64,000 nucleotides of DNA from Soehngenia sp. Its GTDB lineage: Bacteria; Bacillota; Clostridia; Tissierellales; Tissierellaceae. Position 1 is the first letter of the stretch; each line of letters starts with the position of its first letter. The stretch spans positions 1-64,000 of the forward strand of contig JAGXFX010000009.1 in assembly GCA_024637045.1 (NCBI GenBank). Reading direction: 5' to 3'. A model generated the notes under the pieces. The model saw only the letters and a program-made list of their open reading frames with translations, did not search any database and was not told the origin of the DNA. Below are positions 30,449 to 40,231 of the stretch, one piece after another. The position numbers were made by a program, and so were the translations under genes.

Positions 30449-31784
30449 TAGAGAGATAGAGGTTAAACCCATCGATGATGAAGGGATAAATAGAAATAGG
30501 AATATAAAGAAGAATATCGCAAACGGTTTTCTGTACAAATTTTCTGGATATGGATTGAGTTATTTAGTTGTTCCTCTTACACTAACCTATCTTAATAGTG
30601 AGAAGTATGGAATTTGGCTCATAGTATTATCTATGCTAACATGGATTAATTTGATGGACATTGGTTTTGGGAATGGTTTAAGAAACAAGTTGACGGAATC
30701 TCTTAGTAGAAATGACTTACAAGCTGCGAATGAGTACGTTTCTACCGCATATGCACTTATCAGTGCAATATCGGTAGCTATATTTTTGGTTTTTACTAGC
30801 TTTGCCTTTTTATTGGACTGGACAAAAATATTTAACGTCGAGATTATTACAAATAGTGAGCTTGTGATTACAATGTACATTATTGTAAGTTTCTTTTTAT
30901 TAAACTTCATATTATCGCTATCAAATCAATTATATTATGCAGTACAAAAGTCAGCTTTGGCAGGTGTTAGTACTTTACTTCTTAATGCAGCATTCTTAAT
31001 ATTTGTTATCATACTAAGAGTGTTTAGTTATGGAAACCTTATATACTTGGCGGTAGCTTATGGAATTTCTATGACGGTTTCAGGCGGAATTATGACATTT
31101 CATTTCTTTAGAAGATATAGAGGATTGCGACCAGCTGTAAAATACGTAAAAAAGAAAAGGATTACGGAAATATACCAATTGGCAGGTAAGTTTTTCGTGA
31201 TTCAAATCGCTTCAGTGATAATTTTTTCTACAGATAATATTATCATTACACAGCTGTTTGGGCCTAGCGAGGTGACATCGTATAATATTGTAAAGAAATT
31301 ATTTAATACTGTTATTATAATACAAACAATGATGCTAACTCCATTATGGTCTGCTTATACTGAAGCGTATAGCAAAAGTGACTTTCGCTGGATTAGTAGC
31401 ACTCTAAAGAAGACTAACATGCTATTAGCACTTATTTACTTTGCTGTTTTGGTCCTAGTTTTTTCGAGCAAGTTAATAATCGGGATATGGGTAGGTGATA
31501 GTATTCAAATTTCTAATATGCTAATTTATGTAACAGCTATATTTGTCTTAATATATACTTGGAATGGTAACTACTCATATTTATTGAATGGGTTAGGAAA
31601 GATTCAAGTTTCATTTATAGCAGCTATAATCGGAGCTGTAATAAACATTCCCCTTTCAATTCTCTTTGCGAAGCATTTTAACATGGGAGTGTCAGGCGTT
31701 ATGTTGGGCACTGTTTTTTCATTGACTCCTTTTGCGGTTAGTGGTCCGATAGCAACAATTAAAATTTTGAAGAGAAAGATGTAG
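30441..31784 (+). CDS. Wzx-type oligosaccharide flippase (MATE/PST family)
   Basis: About 12 TM segments, MLTWINLMDIGFGNGLRNKLTE. Confidence 0.88.
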   Translation: MSDREIEVKPIDDEGINRNRNIKKNIANGFLYKFSGYGLSYLVVPLTLTYLNSEKYGIWLIVLSMLTWINLMDIGFGNGLRNKLTESLSRNDLQAANEYVSTAYALISAISVAIFLVFTSFAFLLDWTKIFNVEIITNSELVITMYIIVSFFLLNFILSLSNQLYYAVQKSALAGVSTLLLNAAFLIFVIILRVFSYGNLIYLAVAYGISMTVSGGIMTFHFFRRYRGLRPAVKYVKKKRITEIYQLAGKFFVIQIASVIIFSTDNIIITQLFGPSEVTSYNIVKKLFNTVIIIQTMMLTPLWSAYTEAYSKSDFRWISSTLKKTNMLLALIYFAVLVLVFSSKLIIGIWVGDSIQISNMLIYVTAIFVLIYTWNGNYSYLLNGLGKIQVSFIAAIIGAVINIPLSILFAKHFNMGVSGVMLGTVFSLTPFAVSGPIATIKILKRKM

Positions 31785-31865
31785 TTGTTTCAAAAGTGTG
31801 TAAAAAATGAACAACGCTTTCACTGCAAATAAGAGAAGTTCAAATTTTAAGATAAGGAGGTAATT

Positions 31866-32849
31866 ATGCTAAAATTATCTATATGCATACCAACATACAA
31901 TAGAGAAGAGTATTTAGAAGAGCTTATTATCAGTATTGTTGATCAGGTTACAGCTGATGTGAAAGAAAAAATCGAAATATGTATAAGTGATAATGCTTCT
32001 ACTGACGGAACAGAAAAAATGATAAGAAAATACTGTAAATATATTGATATTACCTATCATAAGAACGCCCAGAATATTGGACCTGATTCGAATTACTTAA
32101 AGGCAGTTGATTTAGCTAAAGGCGAGTATTGTTGGTTAATGGGGAGTGATGATGCAATAAATAGCAATTCAATCGAGTATATATTGAATGAAATTAATGA
32201 CTTTCCAAATGTTAGTGTTTTTTTGAGCAATAGAGTTAAATGTGATTTTTATATGAATAGGATAAGCGATGAATCTTTTGTTAATGAGTCGGTGTTGGGA
32301 AAGACAATCGACTTTAATGACAATAATGAAATAATTAAGTATTTTAATGAATGTAGATCATTAGGTGCGATTTTTAGTTACTTGTCTTCAATAGTAGTAA
32401 AAAGAGAGAAATGGCAGCAAATAGAATATGATTCTAGCTTTACGGGAACAGCTTACTCACACGCTTATATTCTACTTAAAATACTTTTTAATGGTGAGAA
32501 ATTGAAATTTTTGAGAAAATCATTACCTTTGAATAGGTCTGATAATGATAGTTTTTACATTGATTTGAAGCAAAGAGTATATTTGGACCTTAGAGGATAT
32601 TTGAAATTGTCGAATCAAATAATAGAGAATGAAGATATCAGGAATGCATTCATTTCAGTAATAAGAAGGAAACATACGCTTAAAGCACTATTGAAAATAA
32701 GTATCATTCAAAGCATTGATAAAAATGAGATGGTAATACTTGAAGAAGTGGGGTACTCAAGAAGTGTTATTTTGTTACTAAAATTTGCAAATATGAATTC
32801 TAATTTCTTGAGAAAATTATATAACTTTAAAAAGTCAATAGAAGGATAG
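31866..32849 (+). CDS. Glycosyltransferase family 2, RfbV/WbaV-like (3,6-dideoxyhexosyltransferase)
   Basis: CIPTYNREEYLEELI, ICISDNASTDGTE, NIGPDSNYLKAV, GSDDAI; resembles abequosyl/tyvelosyltransferase RfbV from memory. Confidence 0.75.
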   Translation: MLKLSICIPTYNREEYLEELIISIVDQVTADVKEKIEICISDNASTDGTEKMIRKYCKYIDITYHKNAQNIGPDSNYLKAVDLAKGEYCWLMGSDDAINSNSIEYILNEINDFPNVSVFLSNRVKCDFYMNRISDESFVNESVLGKTIDFNDNNEIIKYFNECRSLGAIFSYLSSIVVKREKWQQIEYDSSFTGTAYSHAYILLKILFNGEKLKFLRKSLPLNRSDNDSFYIDLKQRVYLDLRGYLKLSNQIIENEDIRNAFISVIRRKHTLKALLKISIIQSIDKNEMVILEEVGYSRSVILLLKFANMNSNFLRKLYNFKKSIEG

Positions 32850-33154
32850 TTGTTTGGATATAAACAGTACCCTACTGACCTTTTAGCTGTGGACAGTTTA
32901 TAGAGTATCCATTAGGGTTTTCGATGGGTTTATCACTTAGTGAATCTTTATAGGATTCAAAATAATTATCTTCAAACAGTTTGAATTTAGTAAGCATTAG
33001 AGGTCCTCTAGTTTATGTGAGAGGGTTGCTTCTTCAACATTACTTATTATGCAATAATATTGAAGGAATTTTATTTGTAAATTAGACCAAAATGACCGTA
33101 ATTAAAATATTTTAGTCTCTGCAACAATTTAGAATGTTATTAGGGAGGGAAAGA

Positions 33155-34534
33155 ATGAAAACAATAATATTAGCTGGTGGAAGTGGAACAAGGCTTTGGC
33201 CGTTAAGTAGAGAAAGATATCCTAAACAGTTTATTAAACTTCAAGGTAAAGAAGAATCATTATTTCAAGAAACATTCAAGAGGAGCTTATTGCTTTCAAA
33301 TATAGATGATATTTACGTTGTAACAAACGAAAAGTATAAATTCCTAGTAATGGGTGCAGTTGAAGAGCTGGACTACACTTATAATGAAGAAAATATTCTA
33401 GTAGAGCCGGATGCAAAAAATACATTGCCAGCAATTTATGCAGGAGTAAATGAGATTGTTAAGAACGGCCATGATTCTGTCGTGGTATTCCCTTCAGATC
33501 ATATCATTGCAAAAAATGAGGATTTTGCTGCTATTATCAAAGAATCTGAACCATTAACGAAAGACTCAGTTATAACCTTTGGTATTCAGCCTGATGGTCC
33601 TAATACTGGATACGGATATATATCGCCAGGAGAGAAGAAACTAAATGGATTTGTGGTTAATTCTTTTAAAGAAAAGCCAACGCCAGAAAAAGCAGAAGAA
33701 TATATAGCTAAGGGATATTATTGGAATGCAGGAATTTTTATGTTTAATTCATCAGTATTTTCAAGTGAGGTTAAAACCTACTCTCTAGAGATATTTGAGG
33801 CATTTGAGACAAGTGACAACATTAAAGATGCTTTTTCAAAGATTAATACTAATATTTCAATAGATTACGGTATCATGGAAAATAGTGATAAGGTAGCTGT
33901 TGTTCCAGTGGATATTGGATGGAATGACTTAGGTAGCTTTGATTCATTCTATGATGTTTTCCAAGTTGATGAAAATGAAAATATTTCTGACGAACAAAAT
34001 ATCATTATCGATTCAAAAAACAATCTTATTCAATCATACAATGGTAAGATAGTTGCAGCAGTAGGTGTTGAAGATTTAATCATAATTGATAATAGAGATG
34101 CACTTTTGGTTTGCAAAAAAGATCAATCTCAAAAGGTTAAAAATGTTGTTGACGCTTTAAAGGAAAGAAATGATCTGAGAACTGAGTACAGTATGCAAGA
34201 CTATAGACCATGGGGACATTATAAGGTTCTAGAAGAGGAAAAAGATACTTTTAAAATAAAAAGAATAACTGTCAATCAAGGGAAGAAACTCAGTTACCAA
34301 CTACATCATCATAGAAGCGAACACTGGATCGTAGTTAGAGGTATGGCAAAAGTTACTGTTGATGGGGAGATAAAGTTTGTACGATCTGGTGAAAGTATTT
34401 TTTTTAGAGAAGGACAAAAGCATCGTCTTGAGAATCCTGGTAAAACACCATTAGAAATCATTGAAGTACAAATGGGTCAGTATCTTGAAGAAGATGACAT
34501 TGTAAGATTTGATGATGAATATGGTAGAAAGTAA
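33155..34534 (+). CDS. manC: Mannose-1-phosphate guanylyltransferase/mannose-6-phosphate isomerase
   Basis: LAGGSGTRLWPLSRERYPKQF; RPWGHYKVLEE; C-terminal cupin. Confidence 0.95.
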   Translation: MKTIILAGGSGTRLWPLSRERYPKQFIKLQGKEESLFQETFKRSLLLSNIDDIYVVTNEKYKFLVMGAVEELDYTYNEENILVEPDAKNTLPAIYAGVNEIVKNGHDSVVVFPSDHIIAKNEDFAAIIKESEPLTKDSVITFGIQPDGPNTGYGYISPGEKKLNGFVVNSFKEKPTPEKAEEYIAKGYYWNAGIFMFNSSVFSSEVKTYSLEIFEAFETSDNIKDAFSKINTNISIDYGIMENSDKVAVVPVDIGWNDLGSFDSFYDVFQVDENENISDEQNIIIDSKNNLIQSYNGKIVAAVGVEDLIIIDNRDALLVCKKDQSQKVKNVVDALKERNDLRTEYSMQDYRPWGHYKVLEEEKDTFKIKRITVNQGKKLSYQLHHHRSEHWIVVRGMAKVTVDGEIKFVRSGESIFFREGQKHRLENPGKTPLEIIEVQMGQYLEEDDIVRFDDEYGRK

Positions 34535-34545
34535 GGTAATTAATT

Positions 34546-36261
34546 ATGAACTATTTGGAGAACTATAAAAAATGGATTATGAGTAAAGAAGTTGATGAAG
34601 TTAGTCGAGGTGAATTATTAGCTATCCAAGGTAATGAAAAGGAAATCAAAGAAAGATTCTACACAAATCTTGAGTTTGGAACAGGAGGACTTCGGGGAAT
34701 AATGGGAGCCGGAACAAATAGAATCAATATTTACACTGTTAGGAAAGCAACACAAGGATTAGCTACTTTTATCAATTTATCTAGACCTAATGAAAATAAG
34801 AGTGTGTCTATTGCATATGATTCAAGACACTTTTCAGAAACATTTGCAGAAGAAGCAGCTTTAGTTCTGGCTGCAAATAATATTAAGTCCTATGTATTTG
34901 ATTCATTGAGGCCAACACCAGAGCTTTCATTTGCAGTTCGTCACTTGAAGTGTGATGCGGGTATTGTAATTACCGCAAGTCATAATCCCTCTGAATATAA
35001 TGGTTATAAAGTGTACGGACCTGACGGTGGACAAATCACTTTAGAAACTGCTAACTCAATAATTTCTGAAATAAATAAACTTGATATATTTGATGACGTG
35101 AAAACTTGTGTAAAAGAAGATGCTGTTGAAAAAGAATTGTTTTCATACATTGGAGAAACCATTGATATTGAATACTTGAAAAGGGTAACGGAATTATCTG
35201 TTAATATTAAATTAGGTAGACAAGTTAGTGACCTAAAAATAGTATATACTCCATTACACGGTACAGGATTAATGCCTATTGAAAAAGCGTTATCAATGCT
35301 CGGCTTTAAAGATGTATATATTGTTGAGTCTCAAAGAAATTCAGATGGTGACTTTCCAACAGTGAAGTCCCCAAACCCAGAAGAAAGAGAAGCATTAGCA
35401 GAGGGTATAAAACTTGCCAAAAGTATAAAGGCTGATATTGTTCTTGGAACGGATCCAGATGCTGACAGAGTTGGTGTTGCTGTTCAAAGTAAAGATGGAA
35501 GTTATGAACTACTAACAGGCAACCAGATAGGTGCTTTACTCACATACTATCTAGTTTCCAACAAAAATAATATTACTTCTAGAGATGCTGTGATTAAGAC
35601 AATAGTAACATCAGAGTTAGGAGCAAGGATTGCAAAATCTTATGGTGCATCGGTCTTTGAAACATTAACTGGATTTAAATTCATTGGTGAAAAAATCAAA
35701 GAGTTTGAAGAAATGAATTCATTTGATTTTTTATTCGGCTACGAAGAAAGTTATGGCTATCTTGCGGGGAACTTTGTAAGAGACAAAGATGCAGTCATTT
35801 CAAGTATTTTGATTGTAGAGATGGCAGCTTATTATAAATTACAGGGATCAACTTTGTTAAATGCAATAGATGATATCTATAAAGAGTATGGATACTATAC
35901 TGATGCTTTAAATAGTTTTACTTTCAAAGATATAGATAGTCTTGACAAGATGAATCTTATAGTAGATAAATTTAGAGATATTAACGAACTCATTAAAGTA
36001 TTTCCAGACATTACTATAATTGAAGACTATAATACACAAAAAAGAAATATTCTAGGATCATCTCACAGTGAAAGAATAGAATTGCCCTCATCTAATGTAA
36101 TTAAGATTCATTTTACTGATGAGTCTTGGTTTGCTGTGAGACCTTCTGGAACTGAGCCTAAGTTGAAACTGTATTATTCTGCAGTAGGGAGTTCGTTAAA
36201 TGAATCTTCAGAGAGAATGGATTTATTAAGACAAAAAATTTTAAAGATGATAGATTTATAA
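34546..36261 (+). CDS. Phosphoglucomutase/phosphomannomutase
   Basis: TASHNPSEYNGYKVY, GTDPDADRVGVAV, RPSGTEPKLKLYY. Confidence 0.93.
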   Translation: MNYLENYKKWIMSKEVDEVSRGELLAIQGNEKEIKERFYTNLEFGTGGLRGIMGAGTNRINIYTVRKATQGLATFINLSRPNENKSVSIAYDSRHFSETFAEEAALVLAANNIKSYVFDSLRPTPELSFAVRHLKCDAGIVITASHNPSEYNGYKVYGPDGGQITLETANSIISEINKLDIFDDVKTCVKEDAVEKELFSYIGETIDIEYLKRVTELSVNIKLGRQVSDLKIVYTPLHGTGLMPIEKALSMLGFKDVYIVESQRNSDGDFPTVKSPNPEEREALAEGIKLAKSIKADIVLGTDPDADRVGVAVQSKDGSYELLTGNQIGALLTYYLVSNKNNITSRDAVIKTIVTSELGARIAKSYGASVFETLTGFKFIGEKIKEFEEMNSFDFLFGYEESYGYLAGNFVRDKDAVISSILIVEMAAYYKLQGSTLLNAIDDIYKEYGYYTDALNSFTFKDIDSLDKMNLIVDKFRDINELIKVFPDITIIEDYNTQKRNILGSSHSERIELPSSNVIKIHFTDESWFAVRPSGTEPKLKLYYSAVGSSLNESSERMDLLRQKILKMIDL

Positions 36262-36284
36262 ATTAGAGGGGGTCTACTTACAGA

Positions 36285-37451
36285 ATGAAAATAACAATAG
36301 CAGGAGCAGGTTATGTTGGCCTGTCAAATGCAATACTTTTAGCTCAACATAATGAGGTTATTGCTTTGGACATTATTAAAGAGAAAGTTGAAATGATCAA
36401 CAACAAAAAATCACCAATAGTTGATCCGGAAATTGAGGAGTATCTCACTACAAAGGATCTTAACCTAACAGCAACGACTGACAACTTTGAAGCATTTAAA
36501 GATGCGGAGTATGTAATAATTTCTACACCAACGAATTACGACCCGAATAAGAATTACTTCAACACAAGAACAGTAGAAGCAGTCATTGCAAATGTTCTAT
36601 CGATTAATCCAGATGCTGTAATGGTTATTAAGTCAACAGTACCTGTTGGATATACAGAGTCAATTAAAGAAAAGTTTGATACAGAAAATATCATATTCTC
36701 ACCAGAGTTTTTAAGAGAAGGTAAAGCTTTATATGATAACCTATATCCTTCAAGAATTGTTGTGGGAGAGCAATCTGAACGAGCGAAAGTATTTGCTGAG
36801 TTATTGGCTCAAGGAGCAACCAAAGAGAACATTGACATTCTTTACACGGATGCTACTGAAGCAGAAGCTATCAAGCTTTTTGCTAACACTTATCTTGCAA
36901 TGAGAGTTGCATTTTTCAATGAATTAGATTCTTACGCAGAAGTAAGAGGTTTGAATTCGCAACAAATAATTGAAGGTGTAGGTCTGGACCCCCGTATAGG
37001 TACTCACTATAATAACCCTTCATTTGGTTATGGTGGATACTGCTTACCAAAGGATACAAAACAGTTATTAGCAAATTACCAGGATGTCCCTCAGAATATT
37101 ATGTCAGCTATAGTTGACGCTAACAGAACAAGAAAAGACCATATCGCAGAGATGATAATTAAGAGACAACCCAAAATTGTTGGCATGTATAGACTTACCA
37201 TGAAAATGGATTCTGATAACTTCCGTCAATCAGCAATTCAAGGAGTTATGAAGAGGATAAAGGCCAAAGGAATTGAGGTTGTTGTGTTTGAACCAGCACT
37301 TCATGAAGATGAGTTCTACAACTCCAAAGTAATTAAGGACTTTGAAGAGTTCAAGAAAATCTCTGATGTAATTGTAGCAAACAGATTATCAGATGAAATT
37401 ATGGATGTAGTTGACAAGGTTTATACAAGGGATTTGTATAGTAGAGATTGA
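36285..37451 (+). CDS. UDP-glucose 6-dehydrogenase family nucleotide sugar dehydrogenase
   Basis: [37 protein letters not shown]. Confidence 0.94.
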   Translation: MKITIAGAGYVGLSNAILLAQHNEVIALDIIKEKVEMINNKKSPIVDPEIEEYLTTKDLNLTATTDNFEAFKDAEYVIISTPTNYDPNKNYFNTRTVEAVIANVLSINPDAVMVIKSTVPVGYTESIKEKFDTENIIFSPEFLREGKALYDNLYPSRIVVGEQSERAKVFAELLAQGATKENIDILYTDATEAEAIKLFANTYLAMRVAFFNELDSYAEVRGLNSQQIIEGVGLDPRIGTHYNNPSFGYGGYCLPKDTKQLLANYQDVPQNIMSAIVDANRTRKDHIAEMIIKRQPKIVGMYRLTMKMDSDNFRQSAIQGVMKRIKAKGIEVVVFEPALHEDEFYNSKVIKDFEEFKKISDVIVANRLSDEIMDVVDKVYTRDLYSRD

Positions 37452-37468
37452 TTAAGGGGGTTAATATT

Positions 37469-37840
37469 ATGTTTGAAGAAATGAGAGATGTTTTAAATGA
37501 GGTGATAGATTTAGCAAGAGAGAAAAGAGGCATATTAGACTCTTCTAATGATTTTAATTTAGAAGGTATGGAGGAGTCTCCTTATTCCACTGCAAGAAAG
37601 AGACTAACGGATTATCTTGAATCATTGAGTTATGATCAAGTTAGAATTATTCAGACTGTAATGTATGTAGGTAGGGATACTTCTTATGAAATGACAGACA
37701 TTAATCCAAAGGATTTATATGAAGAAAAGTTTAATTCACTAACTTGGCATGAAAATAAAAGTATCGAGATCAGTCAAATTGTTCAGAAAGAATCTCTTGA
37801 TGAGTATCTTATAAAAGGGATAGAAATATTAAGGATATGA
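37469..37840 (+). CDS. DUF3775-like hypothetical protein
   Basis: ARKRLTDYLESLSYDQVRIIQTVMYVGRD resembles the DUF3775 core. Confidence 0.55.
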   Translation: MFEEMRDVLNEVIDLAREKRGILDSSNDFNLEGMEESPYSTARKRLTDYLESLSYDQVRIIQTVMYVGRDTSYEMTDINPKDLYEEKFNSLTWHENKSIEISQIVQKESLDEYLIKGIEILRI

Positions 37841-37900
37841 AGTGCGGATTGATGGAAACGGTTCTGTGCATGAACAAATGGACAAGTTGATGGGTTTATA

Positions 37901-37949
37901 GAACCACCGGGGACGGTTCTTTTTGAACCACCGGGGATGGTTCTTTTTG
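37901..37949. repeat. Two tandem copies of REP-like element GAACCACCGGGGAYGGTTCTTTTTGA
   Basis: Direct reading; quasi-palindromic; further copies at 39301 and 41196. Confidence 0.9.
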
Positions 37950-38246
37950 ATTCATATTTTAAAAAAAACAAAGGAATATAATGACCTGGTTGATTTTCTA
38001 TTTAGACTATATGGGGATAGATCAAATACCGAGGAATTGGCAAATGACATAAGGATATTCTGCAGGTCGCTAGATGGAATTAGAAATCTTAGATATCTAT
38101 TTGAAGAACATGATTTAAGGGTCAAGGATAGTAAGGACGCTGATAAGCTTATGGAGTTAATCCAAAACCTTGCTGATAATACAAGAGTTTGGGCTAATAA
38201 TGGATACACACCAGGTGAGATGGAAGAGATGAGGTATGGGAAATAG
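37950..38246 (+). pseudogene. C-terminal fragment of a hypothetical protein fused at its N-terminus to REP-like sequence
   Basis: The first ~10 codons of the 37923 ORF are REP sequence; NLADNTRVWANNGYTPGEMEEM looks like a C-terminal end. Confidence 0.5.
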
Positions 38247-38346
38247 ATTATTTTGTGTAATAGGATGCTTTACTGAGAGCATTCTGGTAAAATAATGTAA
38301 TAGAGTGTTTTGAAGTTATTATCATGATAAATATGGGAGGTCAACA

Positions 38347-39228
38347 ATGAGAGTTAGAAAGGCAGTTATCCCTGCTGCAGGTCTGGGGACAAGGTTTCTA
38401 CCTGCTACAAAGGCACAACCTAAAGAGATGCTTCCAATAGTGGATAAGCCGACTCTTCAGTTTATAATAGAGGAAGCTGTTGCATCAGGAATCGAGGAAA
38501 TACTTATAATTACCGGAAGAAATAAATCATCCATAGAAAATCATTTTGACAAGTCTGTCGAGCTTGAAATGGAGCTAGAAAGAGCTGGCAAGGATGATCT
38601 ACTTGAAGAGGTAAGAAGGATTTCCGATATGGCAAATATTCAATATATAAGACAAAAGGAACCAAGAGGACTGGGTCATGCAATCTACTGTGCCAAAAGC
38701 TTTATAGCTAATGAGCCTTTTGCAGTGCTATTAGGTGATGATGTTGTATATAGTGAGACGCCTTGTCTTAAGCAGATGATTGAAGCTTATGATGAATACA
38801 AGACTACCATTCTTGGAGTTCAAGAGGTACCTGATGAGGATGTGAACAAGTATGGTATTGTAGATGGAAAGCACATCGAAGACAGGATCTATAAGGTTAG
38901 GAATCTTGTTGAAAAGCCTAACGTGGGAAATGCACCTTCCAATATTGGTATTCTTGGAAGGTATATCATCAACCCCGCTATTATGGAGGCTATAGAGGAG
39001 ACAAAACCTGGTAAAAACGGAGAGATTCAACTTACAGATGCTTTGAATATTTTAGCTCAACGTGAGGCTATGTATGCATATGTTTTTGAAGGAAAGAGAT
39101 ATGATGTTGGGAATAAGCAGGGCTTTCTTGAAGCCACTGTCGAGTTTGCACTTAGAAGAGATGATCTTAGGGATGAGTTCTTAAGTTATCTTGAGAATGT
39201 GGTTAAGATTGAGAAGGAAAAGAGCTAG
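38347..39228 (+). CDS. galU: UTP-glucose-1-phosphate uridylyltransferase
   Basis: VRKAVIPAAGLGTRFLPATKAQPKEMLPIVDKPTLQ. Confidence 0.97.
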   Translation: MRVRKAVIPAAGLGTRFLPATKAQPKEMLPIVDKPTLQFIIEEAVASGIEEILIITGRNKSSIENHFDKSVELEMELERAGKDDLLEEVRRISDMANIQYIRQKEPRGLGHAIYCAKSFIANEPFAVLLGDDVVYSETPCLKQMIEAYDEYKTTILGVQEVPDEDVNKYGIVDGKHIEDRIYKVRNLVEKPNVGNAPSNIGILGRYIINPAIMEAIEETKPGKNGEIQLTDALNILAQREAMYAYVFEGKRYDVGNKQGFLEATVEFALRRDDLRDEFLSYLENVVKIEKEKS

Positions 39229-39242
39229 GAATAGATAAGGAT

Positions 39243-39264
39243 TAAGCGGGTTGATGCCCGCTTA
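39243..39264 (+). terminator. galU terminator hairpin AAGCGGG-TTGAT-GCCCGCTT
   Basis: Inverted repeat just after galU; related copies at 41430 and 43829. Confidence 0.75.
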
Positions 39265-39300
39265 GGTTTGAAGAGAAAAAGTCAGAAAATTGCGATAATA

Positions 39301-39328
39301 AAACCACCGGGGACGGTTATTTTTGATT
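39301..39328. repeat. REP-like element copy (AAACCACCGGGGACGGTTATTTTTGATT)
   Basis: Matches 37901-37949 copies. Confidence 0.85.
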
Positions 39329-39475
39329 GCAAGAACACCATATGCTGTAGCATACGCCTATGTTATATCGATTCGAATCTTAGGAAACGCAGCATTCTTG
39401 GATCAAGGGCTCTAGTTAATGAACTGGAGCTTTTTCTATGCCTTTTTTCAAGAGTTAAAATGGGAGGCGAGTTTG

Positions 39476-39844
39476 ATGCCATGGAAACCAAAGAGCATCT
39501 GTAACTATCCTGGTTGTCAATTGCTGACCCATGATAGATATTGTGACATGCATAAGAAAGAGATGATAAAGGTTCAGAACGACAGAAGCTCAAAGATGTA
39601 CACCTATCAGTGGAGAAAAGCCAGTAAGGAGTTTCTTAAGACCCATCCACTATGTGTTCTCTGTGAAAGAGAAGGACGACTTACTCCTGCAACAGAGGTG
39701 GACCACATTAAACCACATGGTGGTGACCGGAAGCTCTTCTGGAACAAAAAGAACTGGCAGCCTCTTTGTAAAAGTTGTCACTCGAAGAAGACAGTCGAAG
39801 AAGATGGAGGTTTTGGAAATTCTCCTAAACCTACAAAAGGGTAG
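39476..39844 (+). CDS. HNH endonuclease (phage type)
   Basis: CVLCEREGRLTPATEVDHIKPHGGDRKLFWNKKNWQPLCKSCHSKKT. Confidence 0.9.
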   Translation: MPWKPKSICNYPGCQLLTHDRYCDMHKKEMIKVQNDRSSKMYTYQWRKASKEFLKTHPLCVLCEREGRLTPATEVDHIKPHGGDRKLFWNKKNWQPLCKSCHSKKTVEEDGGFGNSPKPTKG

Positions 39845-40231
39845 GGGGTCTGAATCTCTACAGAAGGCTTGGAAAGACAACGCGCTAGGGTCTCGTGTGA
39901 AAAATCGCGAAATTCGTAAGGGGGGTATCTGATTGATTCAGGTTTCAATATTTAAAGAATTTAACTCCCAAACCCGGATGAATCAGAAACAAACAGCGTC
40001 GATGTTGTAATGAAGAAAGTTTAAATTAAGGCTCTGTTAGTCATTAGTGTTGTTATTTGACTTTTGGAGTTACATAGATTGAGCAACTATAATTTTTGAT
40101 TTGTAGGGAATTTGAAAGAAGAATGGGTATAATAGCTTACAACAATAAGTTTAGTTATCAGGAGGTATAGAATACAAATTGAAAAGAAACGCAACGTCCT
40201 GTCGTTATTAATAAGATAAGGAGATAATAAA

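Noticed and set aside
37901-37949. Possible CRISPR repeats (two tandem 24-25 bp units)
   Set aside because: No spacers; units are contiguous quasi-palindromes and scattered elsewhere, so REP-like rather than CRISPR
37783-37971. 62-aa minus-strand ORF with GGSKRTVPGGS
   Set aside because: Translation of the tandem REP-like elements, not a gene
39654-39932. 92-aa plus-strand ORF overlapping the HNH gene
   Set aside because: Out-of-frame with the HNH CDS for most of its length; only its tail (KGRGSESLQKAWKDNALGSRVKNREIRKGGI) is phage-like and treated as a remnant
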